This document shows, one piece after another, positions 18,193-27,151 of a DNA stretch of 36,629 nucleotides. The notes under the pieces are model-generated. The model saw only the letters and a program-made list of their open reading frames with translations. It was not told where the DNA came from and made no database searches. Position numbers and translations under genes: made by a program. Source of the stretch: Candidatus Zixiibacteriota bacterium (GTDB taxonomy: Bacteria; Zixibacteria; MSB-5A5; GN15; JAAZOE01); contig JAZGGI010000039.1 of NCBI GenBank assembly GCA_036480375.1, positions 1 through 36,629 on the forward strand, in the 5' to 3' direction. Numbering within the stretch: position 1 is the first letter of the stretch; the number at the start of each line of letters is the position of its first letter.

Positions 18193-19334
18193 CAGAAGAA
18201 CCGTCCGGGAATAATTTTACCGCATGATTTGCATTTATTTTTACTCATGCCGGAAACAGAGGTACGATATCCCCGCCGTTCGATCAACATCTCACCGCAC
18301 TTGGGACAATACGTTGATTCCGCTTTATGGCTGGGGATATTGCCCAGATAAACGTATTCCAATCCCTCGGCCCGACAAATCGAAAGAGCTCGATCGAGAG
18401 TCGTCTGCGGCGTCGGCGGGAGATTTTTGAGAAGATACTGAGGATAAAACCGCGAGAGATGTATCGGAACATCGACCCCGAGATAATTTTTTATCCAGCG
18501 AGCCAATTCGGTAAATTCATCATCGGAATCATTGAGAGTCGGAATGACCAGATAAACAATCTCAAGCCACACATCCGATTTTTTAATCTGTATCAGCCCA
18601 TCCAGAACCGGTTTGAGTTCACCGTCAACATAATCTTTGTAATACGTTTCGCGGATTGCTTTCAAATCAATTTTAACGGCATTGAGGTGTTTGAGAAGTT
18701 CACCCAGCGGTTCAGGATTGATATACCCCCCGGATATCATCACCGATTTAATACCATGCTTATGACCCAGCTCGGCGGTATCGTACATATATTCATAAAA
18801 TATTACCGGCTCGCTGTAGGTATAGGCGATCGTAGGTACTTTCCGCTGCTGGCATAAATCAATTATATCTTTTGGAGGAAGAGAGAAATTTTCGGTTTGT
18901 TCCGGTCGGGATTGGGAGATATCCCAGTTTTGGCAACACTTGCAATTAACATTGCATCCCGCCGTCGCCAGCGAAAACGCGCTCGTCCCCGGATAAAAAT
19001 GATGGAAAGGTTTTTTCTCGATCGGATCGATATTGACCGCACACGGCAGGCCATACACGAGCGTATAATAAGTATCTCCTCTGTTTTCGCGCGAACCGCA
19101 ATAACCTCTCTCCAAATCTGTAATCCTGCATCGGCGAGGACAGATCTCGCATTCGATTCCGCCTTCGGGAAGTTTTTTATAATATCGGGCTTCGACCGAT
19201 GAAAGTTCCCTGGTGTAATCAAAAGCGCAGGCGTTCTGGACGCCTCCCAGAAATTCCGGCAGCAACCCGGAATGCGATGACATCGCAGCACACGCCCCGC
19301 ATCCGATAAACTTCATGAATTTTCGCCGATCCAT
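18192..19334 (-). CDS. amrS: AmmeMemoRadiSam system radical SAM enzyme with Tat signal
   Basis: The 380-residue protein carries the radical SAM motif Cys127-x3-Cys131-x2-Cys134 (CNVNCKCC). It also has the family's upstream CEICPRRCRI (62-71) and YCGSREN, and a C-terminal zinc ribbon (YCPKCG...CKSCG). These identify the radical SAM member of the AmmeMemoRadiSam system, whose reaction is unknown. The N-terminus (MDRRKFMKFIGCGACAA) is a twin-arginine signal with RR at 3-4, so export with the cluster already inserted is predicted. The gene overlaps the DUF362 gene (TAATG) and the membrane gene (TGATG) by one base each. The Memo-AMMECR1 partner is divergently encoded just beyond DUF362. The alternative is that the Tat-like segment is an uncleaved anchor. 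Confidence 0.92.
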   Translation of the reverse strand: MDRRKFMKFIGCGACAAMSSHSGLLPEFLGGVQNACAFDYTRELSSVEARYYKKLPEGGIECEICPRRCRITDLERGYCGSRENRGDTYYTLVYGLPCAVNIDPIEKKPFHHFYPGTSAFSLATAGCNVNCKCCQNWDISQSRPEQTENFSLPPKDIIDLCQQRKVPTIAYTYSEPVIFYEYMYDTAELGHKHGIKSVMISGGYINPEPLGELLKHLNAVKIDLKAIRETYYKDYVDGELKPVLDGLIQIKKSDVWLEIVYLVIPTLNDSDDEFTELARWIKNYLGVDVPIHLSRFYPQYLLKNLPPTPQTTLDRALSICRAEGLEYVYLGNIPSHKAESTYCPKCGEMLIERRGYRTSVSGMSKNKCKSCGKIIPGRFF

Positions 19335-20254
19335 TAAAACAATTTCCCTTCGCTTATCGAGCCATCCTCAGCAATTGCCAATACGCCAATTTCAATCTTT
19401 GCAATATTCGCCTGTCCCAAACCCAATTTTTCGGCTTCATCAAGATATTTCACTTCCCGCCCAAGTTCTTTCAACGATTTTTTGCCATTCCTCGCTCTTA
19501 TCCGATTTAGAATCTCCAGAGCGACACAGTCGGCCGCCACCGGATCCTCCGATATTATCAAACTATTATACGAATCAATAGAATGCGGAGCATATCCCGG
19601 CCCGTTGTCATATTGAACTTTCACGGCGTCGATAATCGTCAGGCGGTGTTTGTCCCGAATCGGAGTCAAATTATTAATATTGGCGGCGTACGGGCTGCAA
19701 TTGTTATCATGGTATTTATTCGGATTATGAATCGCGCCGTACATATTTTTCAATCCGGCTGACATACCGGCGATAGAATGATCCTTCAGAATCGGAATAT
19801 TTACGTTATGCTCAATCATTCTCGTCAAGATTTTTGAAACCATTGAATTTACTTTGCCTGAGTTAAGAAAAGTCCGATCATATCCAATTGTAGCAACGTC
19901 GGTCCCGAGGCATCTCACACCCGTAGAGGCGGCGTTGAGGGTATAACCCGCTTTCTTGAGTTCATGATTCGTTCGTTCCCAGATTATTAAATCGTTTTCA
20001 TCATATCCGGCATTTTCTCTTAATATATTTACAAATGCTTCGGTCAAATTCAACGGCGTCGCGTTAAACGGTGTCAGGCAATTAGTCTTGATTCCGACCG
20101 CTCCGCCCGGAAAAAGCTGTTTAAAATATTCATTAAGAGATAAATTGCCTGCGACGAAACCAATTCCGGCTTTAATCATGTTTTCGTAAACACTTACCGA
20201 AAATTTTTCGCCGAGAAAATCGCCGAAGTATTTTACGACCGCCACCCTGCTCAT
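19334..20254 (-). CDS. DUF362 domain protein, cytoplasmic
   Basis: I start at ATG 20254 (MSRVAVVKYFGDF), giving 306 residues. The longer frame from TTG 20311 would run across the divergent promoter region. DUF362 marks include VGIKTNCLTPFN near residue 55, NIPILKDHSIAG, GLKNMYGAIHNPNKYHDNNC and SEDPVAADCVALEIL. Unlike the Tat-exported paralogue at 9973-10935 it has no signal peptide, so it should act in the cytoplasm. It heads a three-gene operon with the radical SAM enzyme and the membrane protein, joined by one-base overlaps. DUF362 proteins often sit with 4Fe-4S proteins; a role in maturing or feeding the radical SAM enzyme is inference. Confidence 0.88.
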   Translation of the reverse strand: MSRVAVVKYFGDFLGEKFSVSVYENMIKAGIGFVAGNLSLNEYFKQLFPGGAVGIKTNCLTPFNATPLNLTEAFVNILRENAGYDENDLIIWERTNHELKKAGYTLNAASTGVRCLGTDVATIGYDRTFLNSGKVNSMVSKILTRMIEHNVNIPILKDHSIAGMSAGLKNMYGAIHNPNKYHDNNCSPYAANINNLTPIRDKHRLTIIDAVKVQYDNGPGYAPHSIDSYNSLIISEDPVAADCVALEILNRIRARNGKKSLKELGREVKYLDEAEKLGLGQANIAKIEIGVLAIAEDGSISEGKLF

Positions 20255-20350
20255 AATAACAATATACAAACTTTTCCGGCGCGAGTGCCAAGCCTTTTTA
20301 CCTTGACCCAAACTAAAAAATCGACGTATTTTTTATCAGAGGTATTAATC
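20255..20350. promoter_or_regulatory. Divergent promoter region between AmmeMemoRadiSam half-operons
   Basis: This 96-base spacer lies between DUF362 (minus) and the Memo-AMMECR1 fusion (plus). TTGACC (20303-20308) and TATTTT (20327-20332) are spaced by 18 bases and could serve the plus strand, though the leader would be very short. AGAGG near 20338-20342 is the ribosome site for ATG 20351. Shared control of both sides from here is likely. Confidence 0.4.
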
Positions 20351-21814
20351 ATGAAAGTTCGTATAATCTTTGTCGGAATTATTCTCGTAATCGCATGGGG
20401 AATGGTCACGCTGGGAGCCGCAATGGATAAGTCAAATGAGGCAATAATACGCTATCCGGCCGTTTCAGGAATGTTTTATCCCTCGGACGGTGAGGATCTA
20501 CTCGAAATGGTCAATCAACATTTGGCCGAAGTCAAAGACCTGCCGGAAATCGACGGACAGATTATTGCCCTGATTGTACCGCACGCCGGAATCGAATATT
20601 CCGGCCAGATTGCCGCTTACTCTTACAAGCTTCTTGAAAATTCGAGTTTTAACAAAATCATCCTGTGCGGACCGTCGCATCGAGTGCCGTTTGACGGCAT
20701 TTCAGTTTACGGACCCGATGTAACCTGGCAAACACCCCTCGGAGACGTTATCTGCGATAATGACCTGTGCCTCCAACTTATTGAAAACAACAAATCCGTC
20801 AAATTTTCTAAGGAGGCACATAATCGCGAACACTCCCTCGAAGTCCAGCTTCCGTATTTGCAGGCCGTATTAAAAGACTTCACCCTGGTACCGGCGACCA
20901 TGGGATTTCCCGCTCCCGAAACAATCGATGCTTTGGCTGCGGCCCTGACAGATCTTGAAATGGATAAAAACACCGTTATGGTCGCCTCAACCGACTGGCA
21001 GCATCATATGTCGGCCAAAGCAGGCTGGAAATACGATTCATTGGGACTTGAATGCCTGGAAAAAATGAACCCCGATGAATTGCAAAAACTCCTGGCAGAA
21101 AAGAAAACCCAGATGTGCGGCGGCGCCCCGACGGTAGCGGTCATGAAGGCGGCTATGGCCAAAGGCGCCGATAAAGTCGAAATATTAAAATACGGCGATT
21201 CGGGAGATATCACCGGAGACAAAAGCTCTGTTGTCAGTTACGCCGCCGCGGTTTTATATAAAGCCAATGAAAACAATGAACTATCGGAGGCCGATAAAAA
21301 GAAATTATTAAAAATAGCCCGGCAGTCGATTGAAACTTATCTCGAAACCGAAACAATTCCCAAATTTGACGTTCCCGAATCTTTAAAACGCCTCGGCGCC
21401 GCTTTTGTGACGCTTGAGAAAGACCATCGTCTGCGCGGATGCATCGGCCAGACGATAGCCATCACTCCTCTTTATGAAACCGTATCGCATTGCGCCATTC
21501 AGGCGGCCGTGTCCGACCCGCGCTTTCCTCCGGTAAAAAGAGTTGAGATGAATCAGATTCATCTTGAGATTTCAGTTTTGACTCCGCTCCAAAAAGTCGA
21601 ATCTCTGGATGAAATTGAAGTCGGTCGAGACGGGCTTATGATATCAATGGGTAGAAATCGAGGCTTACTACTTCCTCAGGTAGCCACCGACTACGGCTGG
21701 GATCGCGAGACGTTTCTCAGGCAAACCTGCAAAAAAGCCGGCCTCGCACCCGACGCCTATAAATCAGCTCAAGCCGAAATATTTAAATTTCAAGCCATAA
21801 TCTTTGAAGAATAA
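20351..21814 (+). CDS. amrB-amrA: AmmeMemoRadiSam proteins B and A fused (Memo-AMMECR1), with signal peptide
   Basis: I start at ATG 20351, where AGAGG is well spaced; the GTG at 20285 is not supported. The 487-residue product has a hydrophobic signal or anchor (5-24). The Memo domain covers about 35-305, with His78 (VPHAG), His110 (GPSHR), REHSLEVQ near 159-166, DWQHH (215-219) and Cys256 (MCGGAP). These match the His/His/Cys metal site known in human MEMO1. The AMMECR1 domain follows (about 313-487) with its signature LRGCIG at 361-366. Memo and AMMECR1 are the B and A components of the AmmeMemoRadiSam system, often fused. Function is unresolved; metal- or redox-linked chemistry is the usual suggestion. 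The export signal here matches the Tat signal on the radical SAM partner. The metal transporter starts 12 bases downstream. Confidence 0.93.
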   Translation: MKVRIIFVGIILVIAWGMVTLGAAMDKSNEAIIRYPAVSGMFYPSDGEDLLEMVNQHLAEVKDLPEIDGQIIALIVPHAGIEYSGQIAAYSYKLLENSSFNKIILCGPSHRVPFDGISVYGPDVTWQTPLGDVICDNDLCLQLIENNKSVKFSKEAHNREHSLEVQLPYLQAVLKDFTLVPATMGFPAPETIDALAAALTDLEMDKNTVMVASTDWQHHMSAKAGWKYDSLGLECLEKMNPDELQKLLAEKKTQMCGGAPTVAVMKAAMAKGADKVEILKYGDSGDITGDKSSVVSYAAAVLYKANENNELSEADKKKLLKIARQSIETYLETETIPKFDVPESLKRLGAAFVTLEKDHRLRGCIGQTIAITPLYETVSHCAIQAAVSDPRFPPVKRVEMNQIHLEISVLTPLQKVESLDEIEVGRDGLMISMGRNRGLLLPQVATDYGWDRETFLRQTCKKAGLAPDAYKSAQAEIFKFQAIIFEE

Positions 21815-21825
21815 ATATATCGCAA

Positions 21826-22824
21826 ATGAATCACATGAAAGGAAAATTCGGGGAGTTTTCTAAGAAGTATCGATTACTGTGTATCATATTATCCTTATGC
21901 GTGTTTTTAATATTGGGCGGGTGCGGCAAAATATCCGAACGAAGAAATCGCGATTTATCACAAGCGGAGTCAATTAATATTTTAGCCACGACAGGTATGA
22001 TCGGCGATCTGGCAGCCCATATTGGCGGTGAACGGGTTGCCGTCTCGACTCTGATGGGCCCCGGCATCGATCCTCATTTATACAAAGCCAGCCAGCGCGA
22101 TGTGATTACACTCGCTAATGCTGATATTATATTTTTCAACGGTTTGCATCTTGAGGGAGCCATGTCCGAAGTTTTGGAACAGATGGAATCGTCTGGAATC
22201 ACCGTGGCCGTCGCCGGCAGCGTCCCGGAAGAGGAATTGCTATCGCCCGAAGAATTCTCCGGCGCTCATGACCCTCATGTCTGGTTTGATGTACAATTAT
22301 GGATCCATGCGGCCGAATCGGTCTATCGGACATTAGCAAAACTGGACTCGGCTCACGCCGAAACATATTCAAAGAATTTCGAGAGCTATCGGGCTGAGCT
22401 GGAACGACTCCACGAGTTTGTTTTGAATGAATCGGCCAAAATCCCGGAAGATGTCCGGGTTCTGATAACCGCTCATGATGCCTTTAATTATTTCGGACGC
22501 GCCTATGGTTTTGAAGTCAGGGGACTTCAGGGAATCAGCACCGCTTCGGAAGCCGGAACCGCCGATGTACAGAAACTGGCGGCGTTTATCGTTGAAAAAA
22601 AAATTCCGGCTATATTTATCGAGTCATCGGTTCCTCAACGCAATATCGAAGCGGTTCAGGCTGCCGTCGCGGCCCGTGATTTTGAGGTAGTCATCGGAGG
22701 CGAGCTATTTTCCGACTCAATGGGTGATACAAGTACTCCGGAAGGAACTTATGTCGGAATGGTCGAACACAATATAAATACAATTGTCGCAGCCTTGACC
22801 GGCTCCGGGAGCAATCCGGAATAA
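21826..22824 (+). CDS. TroA-like metal-binding lipoprotein of an ABC transporter
   Basis: The 332-residue substrate-binding protein of the cluster A-I (TroA/ZnuA/PsaA) family has a lipobox LGGC with acylated Cys33. The metal site is His84 (IDPHLYKAS), His151 (DPHVWFD), His217 (TAHDAFNYF) and Asp297 (GELFSDSMGD). The third His, with HDAF and the following GLQGISTASEAG, resembles TroA more than the Glu-containing manganese binders. There is no His-rich loop as in many ZnuA proteins. Zinc or manganese is therefore likely, and specificity cannot be settled from sequence. The gene follows Memo-AMMECR1 by 12 bases and leads the transporter genes. Confidence 0.92.
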   Translation: MNHMKGKFGEFSKKYRLLCIILSLCVFLILGGCGKISERRNRDLSQAESINILATTGMIGDLAAHIGGERVAVSTLMGPGIDPHLYKASQRDVITLANADIIFFNGLHLEGAMSEVLEQMESSGITVAVAGSVPEEELLSPEEFSGAHDPHVWFDVQLWIHAAESVYRTLAKLDSAHAETYSKNFESYRAELERLHEFVLNESAKIPEDVRVLITAHDAFNYFGRAYGFEVRGLQGISTASEAGTADVQKLAAFIVEKKIPAIFIESSVPQRNIEAVQAAVAARDFEVVIGGELFSDSMGDTSTPEGTYVGMVEHNINTIVAALTGSGSNPE

Positions 22825-22840
22825 GGGGACGGATAAATAA

Positions 22841-23602
22841 ATGAATGAAAAATTGGGTAATGAAGTTATTCCGGCTATAGATGTCGAGGACATGACCGTC
22901 GCCTATCGCGATAAGCCGGTTTTATGGGATGTTGATTTAATCGTACCGCCGGGTGTGCTCATGGCTATCGTCGGTCCCAACGGAGCCGGAAAAACAACAT
23001 TGATTAAGGCAACTTTAGGCCTTATAACTCCCGCCGCCGGACGGGTTTTGATTTATGGAAAACCGTATCCCGAGCAAAGGCAGTTGGTCGCCTATGTCCC
23101 CCAACGCGGCTCGGTTGATTGGGATTTCCCGACCACCGTACTGGATGTCGTCATGATGGGCAGGTACGGTCACCTGGGGTGGATTCGCCGTCCCGGCAAA
23201 CGTGAAAAAACCGCGGCGGAAGAAGCTCTCGAAAAAGTCGGAATGATTGACTTTGCTAACCGACAAATCAACCAACTATCGGGAGGGCAACAACAGCGAA
23301 CATTTTTAGCCCGGGCATTGGTTCAGGATGCTCGCATTTATTTCATGGATGAACCGTTTCAGGGCGTCGACGCTACGACCGAGCGAGCGATAATTCAACT
23401 GCTTCGCGAACTGAGACAATCAGGAAAAACCTTAGTCGTGGTTCATCACGACTTGCAAACCGTGCCGGAGTATTTCGATTGGGTCACGCTCCTTAACGTG
23501 CGCCGTATCGCCAGCGGACCGGTTGATGATGTCTTCACTGATGATAATTTGAGAATCGCCTACGGAGGCCGCGTCGGTTTTTTGCAGGCCATGCAAAAAT
23601 AG
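22841..23602 (+). CDS. Metal ABC transporter ATPase, TroB-like
   Basis: This 253-residue ATPase has Walker A GPNGAGKT (45-52), a Q-loop at YVPQRG, signature LSGGQ (146-150), Walker B IYFMDEP (166-172) and the switch His in VVHHD (about 202-203). The phrase [20 protein letters not shown] is typical of ATPases for zinc/manganese/iron cluster A-I importers. It starts 16 bases after the lipoprotein gene and powers the two permeases that follow. Confidence 0.95.
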   Translation: MNEKLGNEVIPAIDVEDMTVAYRDKPVLWDVDLIVPPGVLMAIVGPNGAGKTTLIKATLGLITPAAGRVLIYGKPYPEQRQLVAYVPQRGSVDWDFPTTVLDVVMMGRYGHLGWIRRPGKREKTAAEEALEKVGMIDFANRQINQLSGGQQQRTFLARALVQDARIYFMDEPFQGVDATTERAIIQLLRELRQSGKTLVVVHHDLQTVPEYFDWVTLLNVRRIASGPVDDVFTDDNLRIAYGGRVGFLQAMQK

Positions 23603-23632
23603 AGAAAATCTATTTCGAGGATAAATCAAATT

Positions 23633-24766
23633 TTGGACGGGATATTTTACGATCTTATTTTTGATTATACCCTGCGAACGGTCGCCCTCGGATCGGCCGT
23701 GCTGGGTTTGGTCAGCGGCGCGTTGGGATGTTTCGCCGTTTTGCGACGCCAATCGCTTATGGGTGATGCCATGTCACACGCCGCCCTTCCCGGAATTGTC
23801 ATCGCATTTATGCTGACCGGCATGAAAACGCCACTTGTATTAGTAATCGGTGCGGCCCTTGCCGGATGGCTCGGAACTCTCAAAATCATGAGTATTGTCA
23901 ACCTGACCCGGCTCAAACACGATGCCGCTATGGCCCTGGTGCTTTCCGTTTTCTTTGGTCTCGGATTAGTCTTGCTCACTTTCATTCAGAAAACGCCGGA
24001 AGCGGCCCAGGCGGGGCTTGAGAAATTCCTTTTCGGGCAGGCGGCCGCGCTCCTCGAACAAGATGTCATCATTATGGCCATAATCGGCCTGATAACCCTG
24101 ACTATTCTGATTGCCCTTTGGAAAAGATTCAAGCTCTTAAGCTTTGACGTCGAGTACGGCCAAAGTTTGGGGCTTCCGATGCGAATGCTCGATATGATTT
24201 TAACCGGCCTTCTGGTTTTGGCCATCGTCATCGGCCTGCAAACTGTCGGCGTCGTACTTATGAGCGCGATGATTGTCGCCCCCGCCGCGGCCGCCCGTCA
24301 ATGGACCGACAAATTGGGAGTGATGGTGTTCCTGGCCGCAATTTTCGGCGCGGCATCCGGTATCAGCGGCGCCGTCGTCTCCAGTACCGCCGAAAAATTA
24401 CCGACCGGTCCGACGATTGTGCTTTGTGTCAGCGCTATTGTTATTGCGTCATTACTGTTTGCTCCCAACCGAGGAATAATCTGGAGCCGGATTCGCCAGA
24501 GTAAAAATCGCCGCAAATTGCAACTCGACACGATCATCTGTGATTTGTATTCTCTGGCGTTGCAGCACGATGATTTTTCTCATGCCCATGATACGGCGAC
24601 TTTGATTGCCATGAGTCCCGGTCAGTCTGGGATAAAATTCAGCCTGGAAGAACTGGAACGCCGCGAACTCGTGAAACTCACGGAAAACAATCAATGGACG
24701 CTGACTGAAAAAGGCATTGATGAGGCCAAACTGATTAGCGCCATATTCAAAGGACAGGAAAATTGA
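23633..24766 (+). CDS. Metal ABC permease, TroC-like, with C-terminal winged-helix-like tail
   Basis: The start is TTG 23633 (MDGIFYDLIF) behind a GAGGA; no better ATG fits the family N-terminus. Residues 1 to about 280 form a typical ABC-3 permease with eight or so membrane helices, including GDAMSHAALPGIV and the conserved VGVVLMSAMIVAPAAAA. ABC-3 permeases normally end near FAPNRG (about 277). Here about 100 extra residues follow, with helical segments and the pattern FSLEELERRELVKLTENNQWTLTEKG, like a winged-helix repressor of the DtxR/MntR kind. The next gene overlaps by four bases. Confidence 0.92.
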   Translation: MDGIFYDLIFDYTLRTVALGSAVLGLVSGALGCFAVLRRQSLMGDAMSHAALPGIVIAFMLTGMKTPLVLVIGAALAGWLGTLKIMSIVNLTRLKHDAAMALVLSVFFGLGLVLLTFIQKTPEAAQAGLEKFLFGQAAALLEQDVIIMAIIGLITLTILIALWKRFKLLSFDVEYGQSLGLPMRMLDMILTGLLVLAIVIGLQTVGVVLMSAMIVAPAAAARQWTDKLGVMVFLAAIFGAASGISGAVVSSTAEKLPTGPTIVLCVSAIVIASLLFAPNRGIIWSRIRQSKNRRKLQLDTIICDLYSLALQHDDFSHAHDTATLIAMSPGQSGIKFSLEELERRELVKLTENNQWTLTEKGIDEAKLISAIFKGQEN

Positions 24767-25872
24767 ACTCATTCCAATTGGAAATACAAATGATCGCCGT
24801 CGTCGTGGCTGTCGCCTGTGCTCTTCCCGGAGTATTTCTTGTCCTGCGCCGAATGGTCCTGATGAGTGATGCCATCAGCCATGCGATCTTATTCGGAATT
24901 GTCCTGGCGTTCTTAGTGACCGGTGATATTAATTCACCTTTTTTGGTTTTGGCCGCCGCGGCCACCGGTGTTTTAACAGTCGTATTGGTTGAGTTAATCC
25001 AAAAAACGGGACTGGTCAAAGAAGATGCCTCAATCGGACTTGTTTTCCCGGCTCTGTTCAGCATCGGCGTCATCCTGATTTCCCGATTCGCCGGAAACGT
25101 CCATCTCGATGTTGATGCCGTGCTACTTGGAGAATTAGCCTTTTCACCATTTAATAGATTGGAATTTTCAGGCTATGATCTGGGTCCCAAATCACTATGG
25201 GTCATGTCGGGCATCCTGATATTGAACATCACTTTCATCATTATCTTTTTCAAAGAACTCAAACTGGCGACTTTCGATGCCGGACTGGCAACCGCCATCG
25301 GCTTTTCTCCGGTAATACTAAATTATCTTTTGATGTCATTCGTTTCGATTACCGCCGTGGGAGCTTTCGATGCTGTCGGATCGATACTCGTCGTTGCCCT
25401 TATGGTCGGACCGGCCGCGTCCGCCTATCTTCTGACCGACCGACTGGGCGTTATGCTTGTCATCAGCGCAGTACTGGGAATAATTGCCGCCATTGGCGGT
25501 TACTGGTTGGCGCATTTTCTTGACGCCTCCATCGCCGGCTCCATCGCGGTTACCACCGGTGTCATCTTCGGCCTCATATTTTCCTTCGCGCCTCATCGGG
25601 GAATCGTGGCGATTTTCAGACGACGAATGAGACAGAAATGGGAATTTGCCCAAACCATGCTGGTCATGCACATTTCGCAGCATCAGGGTACGCCGGAACA
25701 ATCCGAAGAATGCCGGACAGAGACACTATATCATCACATGCACTGGGATCAGAATTTCACCGAGCGGGTTTCGCGAATAGCTCTCAGAAATCAACTTGTA
25801 AGAGAAGAAAGCGATTGCCTGCTTTTGACTGATAACGGCCGTCAACTGGCGTCTGAAACTCTCGCGTTATAA
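24763..25872 (+). CDS. Metal ABC permease, TroD-like, with C-terminal winged-helix-like tail
   Basis: The TTG start at 24763 overlaps the previous stop (TTGA) and sits behind AGGACAGGAA. The 369-residue protein has a standard ABC-3 permease body (residues 1 to about 275: SDAISHAILFGIVLAF, VGSILVVALMVGPAASAYLL). A cytoplasmic tail of about 95 residues follows, ending FTERVSRIALRNQLVREESDCLLLTDNGRQLA, which again has winged-helix-like spacing. Having such tails on both permeases suggests the transporter senses metal or binds DNA, or that the tails are released as repressors. This is the last gene of the operon before a convergent cysteine desulfurase. Confidence 0.92.
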   Translation: MNSFQLEIQMIAVVVAVACALPGVFLVLRRMVLMSDAISHAILFGIVLAFLVTGDINSPFLVLAAAATGVLTVVLVELIQKTGLVKEDASIGLVFPALFSIGVILISRFAGNVHLDVDAVLLGELAFSPFNRLEFSGYDLGPKSLWVMSGILILNITFIIIFFKELKLATFDAGLATAIGFSPVILNYLLMSFVSITAVGAFDAVGSILVVALMVGPAASAYLLTDRLGVMLVISAVLGIIAAIGGYWLAHFLDASIAGSIAVTTGVIFGLIFSFAPHRGIVAIFRRRMRQKWEFAQTMLVMHISQHQGTPEQSEECRTETLYHHMHWDQNFTERVSRIALRNQLVREESDCLLLTDNGRQLASETLAL

Positions 25873-25954
25873 TATATTGTTTTCACAGGAAATTTATGAA
25901 ATATTAAAATAGCCGCTCCAATTATCGACCGTTTATCTAATTTATATTCAATTT

Positions 25955-27151
25955 TCAGACTGTCTTTGTCCTGGCCTTCATTTCTTTGGCTCGTATCGCG
26001 ATATCCGACATCCCCTCAATCGCCCGGTCAATATGTTCCTCGGTATTGAACGGTCCGATAGCGAAACGAACTCCCCCGTGAATATCCAGCGTCCCGATTT
26101 GTTGGTGAACCAGAGGCGCGCAATGCAAACCCGTTCGCACGGCGATATCAAAATCAACATCGAGCATAATCCCGACATCGCCCGCGTCGAGCCCCTCGAT
26201 ATTAATCGTCAATGTGGATATGCGCCGGTCGAGCTCGCCACCACCGTACATAATCAAACCGTCTATATTTTCAAAACCATCGATTAGCCGCAGCGTTAAT
26301 TTCATCTCATCGTCATGTATTTTATCGATCCCGCCTGATTCGACAATCCAGTCCTGCCCCGCCGCCAATGACCCGATCCCGACCACATTGGGCGTTCCGT
26401 ATTCCATCCTGAAGGGATACTCATCGAGATGATACGGATAAGCTGAACGCACTCCTGTTCCACCGCTGCGGGTATGTTTGATTTCGACATGCTTGCGAAC
26501 GCACAGCCCACCTATTCCGGTACTGCCCATTAGAGATTTGTGTCCGGTGAAAGCCAACACATCGATATTCATCGCTTTCATATCAATCGGAACTTTGCCC
26601 GCCGTCTGGGCGCTGTCGATAGCGAAGAGAACATCTTTTCCACGGCAGATGGCTCCTATTTCCGCGATGGGCTGAACCGTCCCCAAAACGTTGGAGCCGT
26701 GATTGACGATAACCAGTTTGGTCTTTGACTTAATTGCTTTTCTGATATCATCGGGATCGACAAAACCGTCGCCGTCAAAGGGCACAAACGTCGCTTCAAC
26801 ACCAAAATCTCTGACCAGATGATTGATCGGCCGGATGACTGAATTATGTTCCACATTCGTGGTGACGACATGATCGCCCGGCTCCACCAATCCGTTGATG
26901 ATTAAATTCAAAGCGTCAGTGGCGTTGTACGAAAAGCACAACCGTTCCGGGTAGGCGACATCGCCGCCGAAAAATATCGTCAACCGTTTACGCAACTCAT
27001 CAATGATATTCCCCGCTTCAATAGCCTTATCAAATCCGCTGCGGCCCGGATTGACTCCGCAATCTTTATAAAAATCCATCATGAAATTGTACACGGATTG
27101 AGGCTTCGGCCACGACGTAGCCGCGTTATCGAGATAGATTAAGTTGTCCAT
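25955..27151 (-). CDS. Cysteine desulfurase, class V aminotransferase fold
   Basis: This 398-residue PLP enzyme removes sulfur from cysteine to give alanine and a protein persulfide, the usual sulfur source for iron-sulfur clusters. Visible landmarks are YLDNAATSWPKP at the start, EHNSVIRP near 101, HGSNVLG, the PLP lysine Lys205 in TGHKSLMG, and the catalytic Cys344 in RTGLHCAP. The sequence is closest to the SufS-like group 2 branch that often acts without a nearby scaffold; no suf or isc genes are present here. With several iron-sulfur proteins in the window its product is in demand. It starts at ATG 27151 behind GGAGGGATAT. Confidence 0.93.
   Translation of the reverse strand: MDNLIYLDNAATSWPKPQSVYNFMMDFYKDCGVNPGRSGFDKAIEAGNIIDELRKRLTIFFGGDVAYPERLCFSYNATDALNLIINGLVEPGDHVVTTNVEHNSVIRPINHLVRDFGVEATFVPFDGDGFVDPDDIRKAIKSKTKLVIVNHGSNVLGTVQPIAEIGAICRGKDVLFAIDSAQTAGKVPIDMKAMNIDVLAFTGHKSLMGSTGIGGLCVRKHVEIKHTRSGGTGVRSAYPYHLDEYPFRMEYGTPNVVGIGSLAAGQDWIVESGGIDKIHDDEMKLTLRLIDGFENIDGLIMYGGGELDRRISTLTINIEGLDAGDVGIMLDVDFDIAVRTGLHCAPLVHQQIGTLDIHGGVRFAIGPFNTEEHIDRAIEGMSDIAIRAKEMKARTKTV

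Noticed and set aside
20255-20350. N-terminal extensions from GTG 20285 (plus) and TTG 20311 (minus)
   Set aside because: They overlap each other across the divergent promoter region; the internal ATGs at 20351 and 20254 are better placed.
21826-22824. Firm assignment of the transporter to zinc (ZnuABC) or manganese
   Set aside because: The metal ligands fit TroA-like proteins that bind either; there is no His-rich loop and no regulator or riboswitch to decide.
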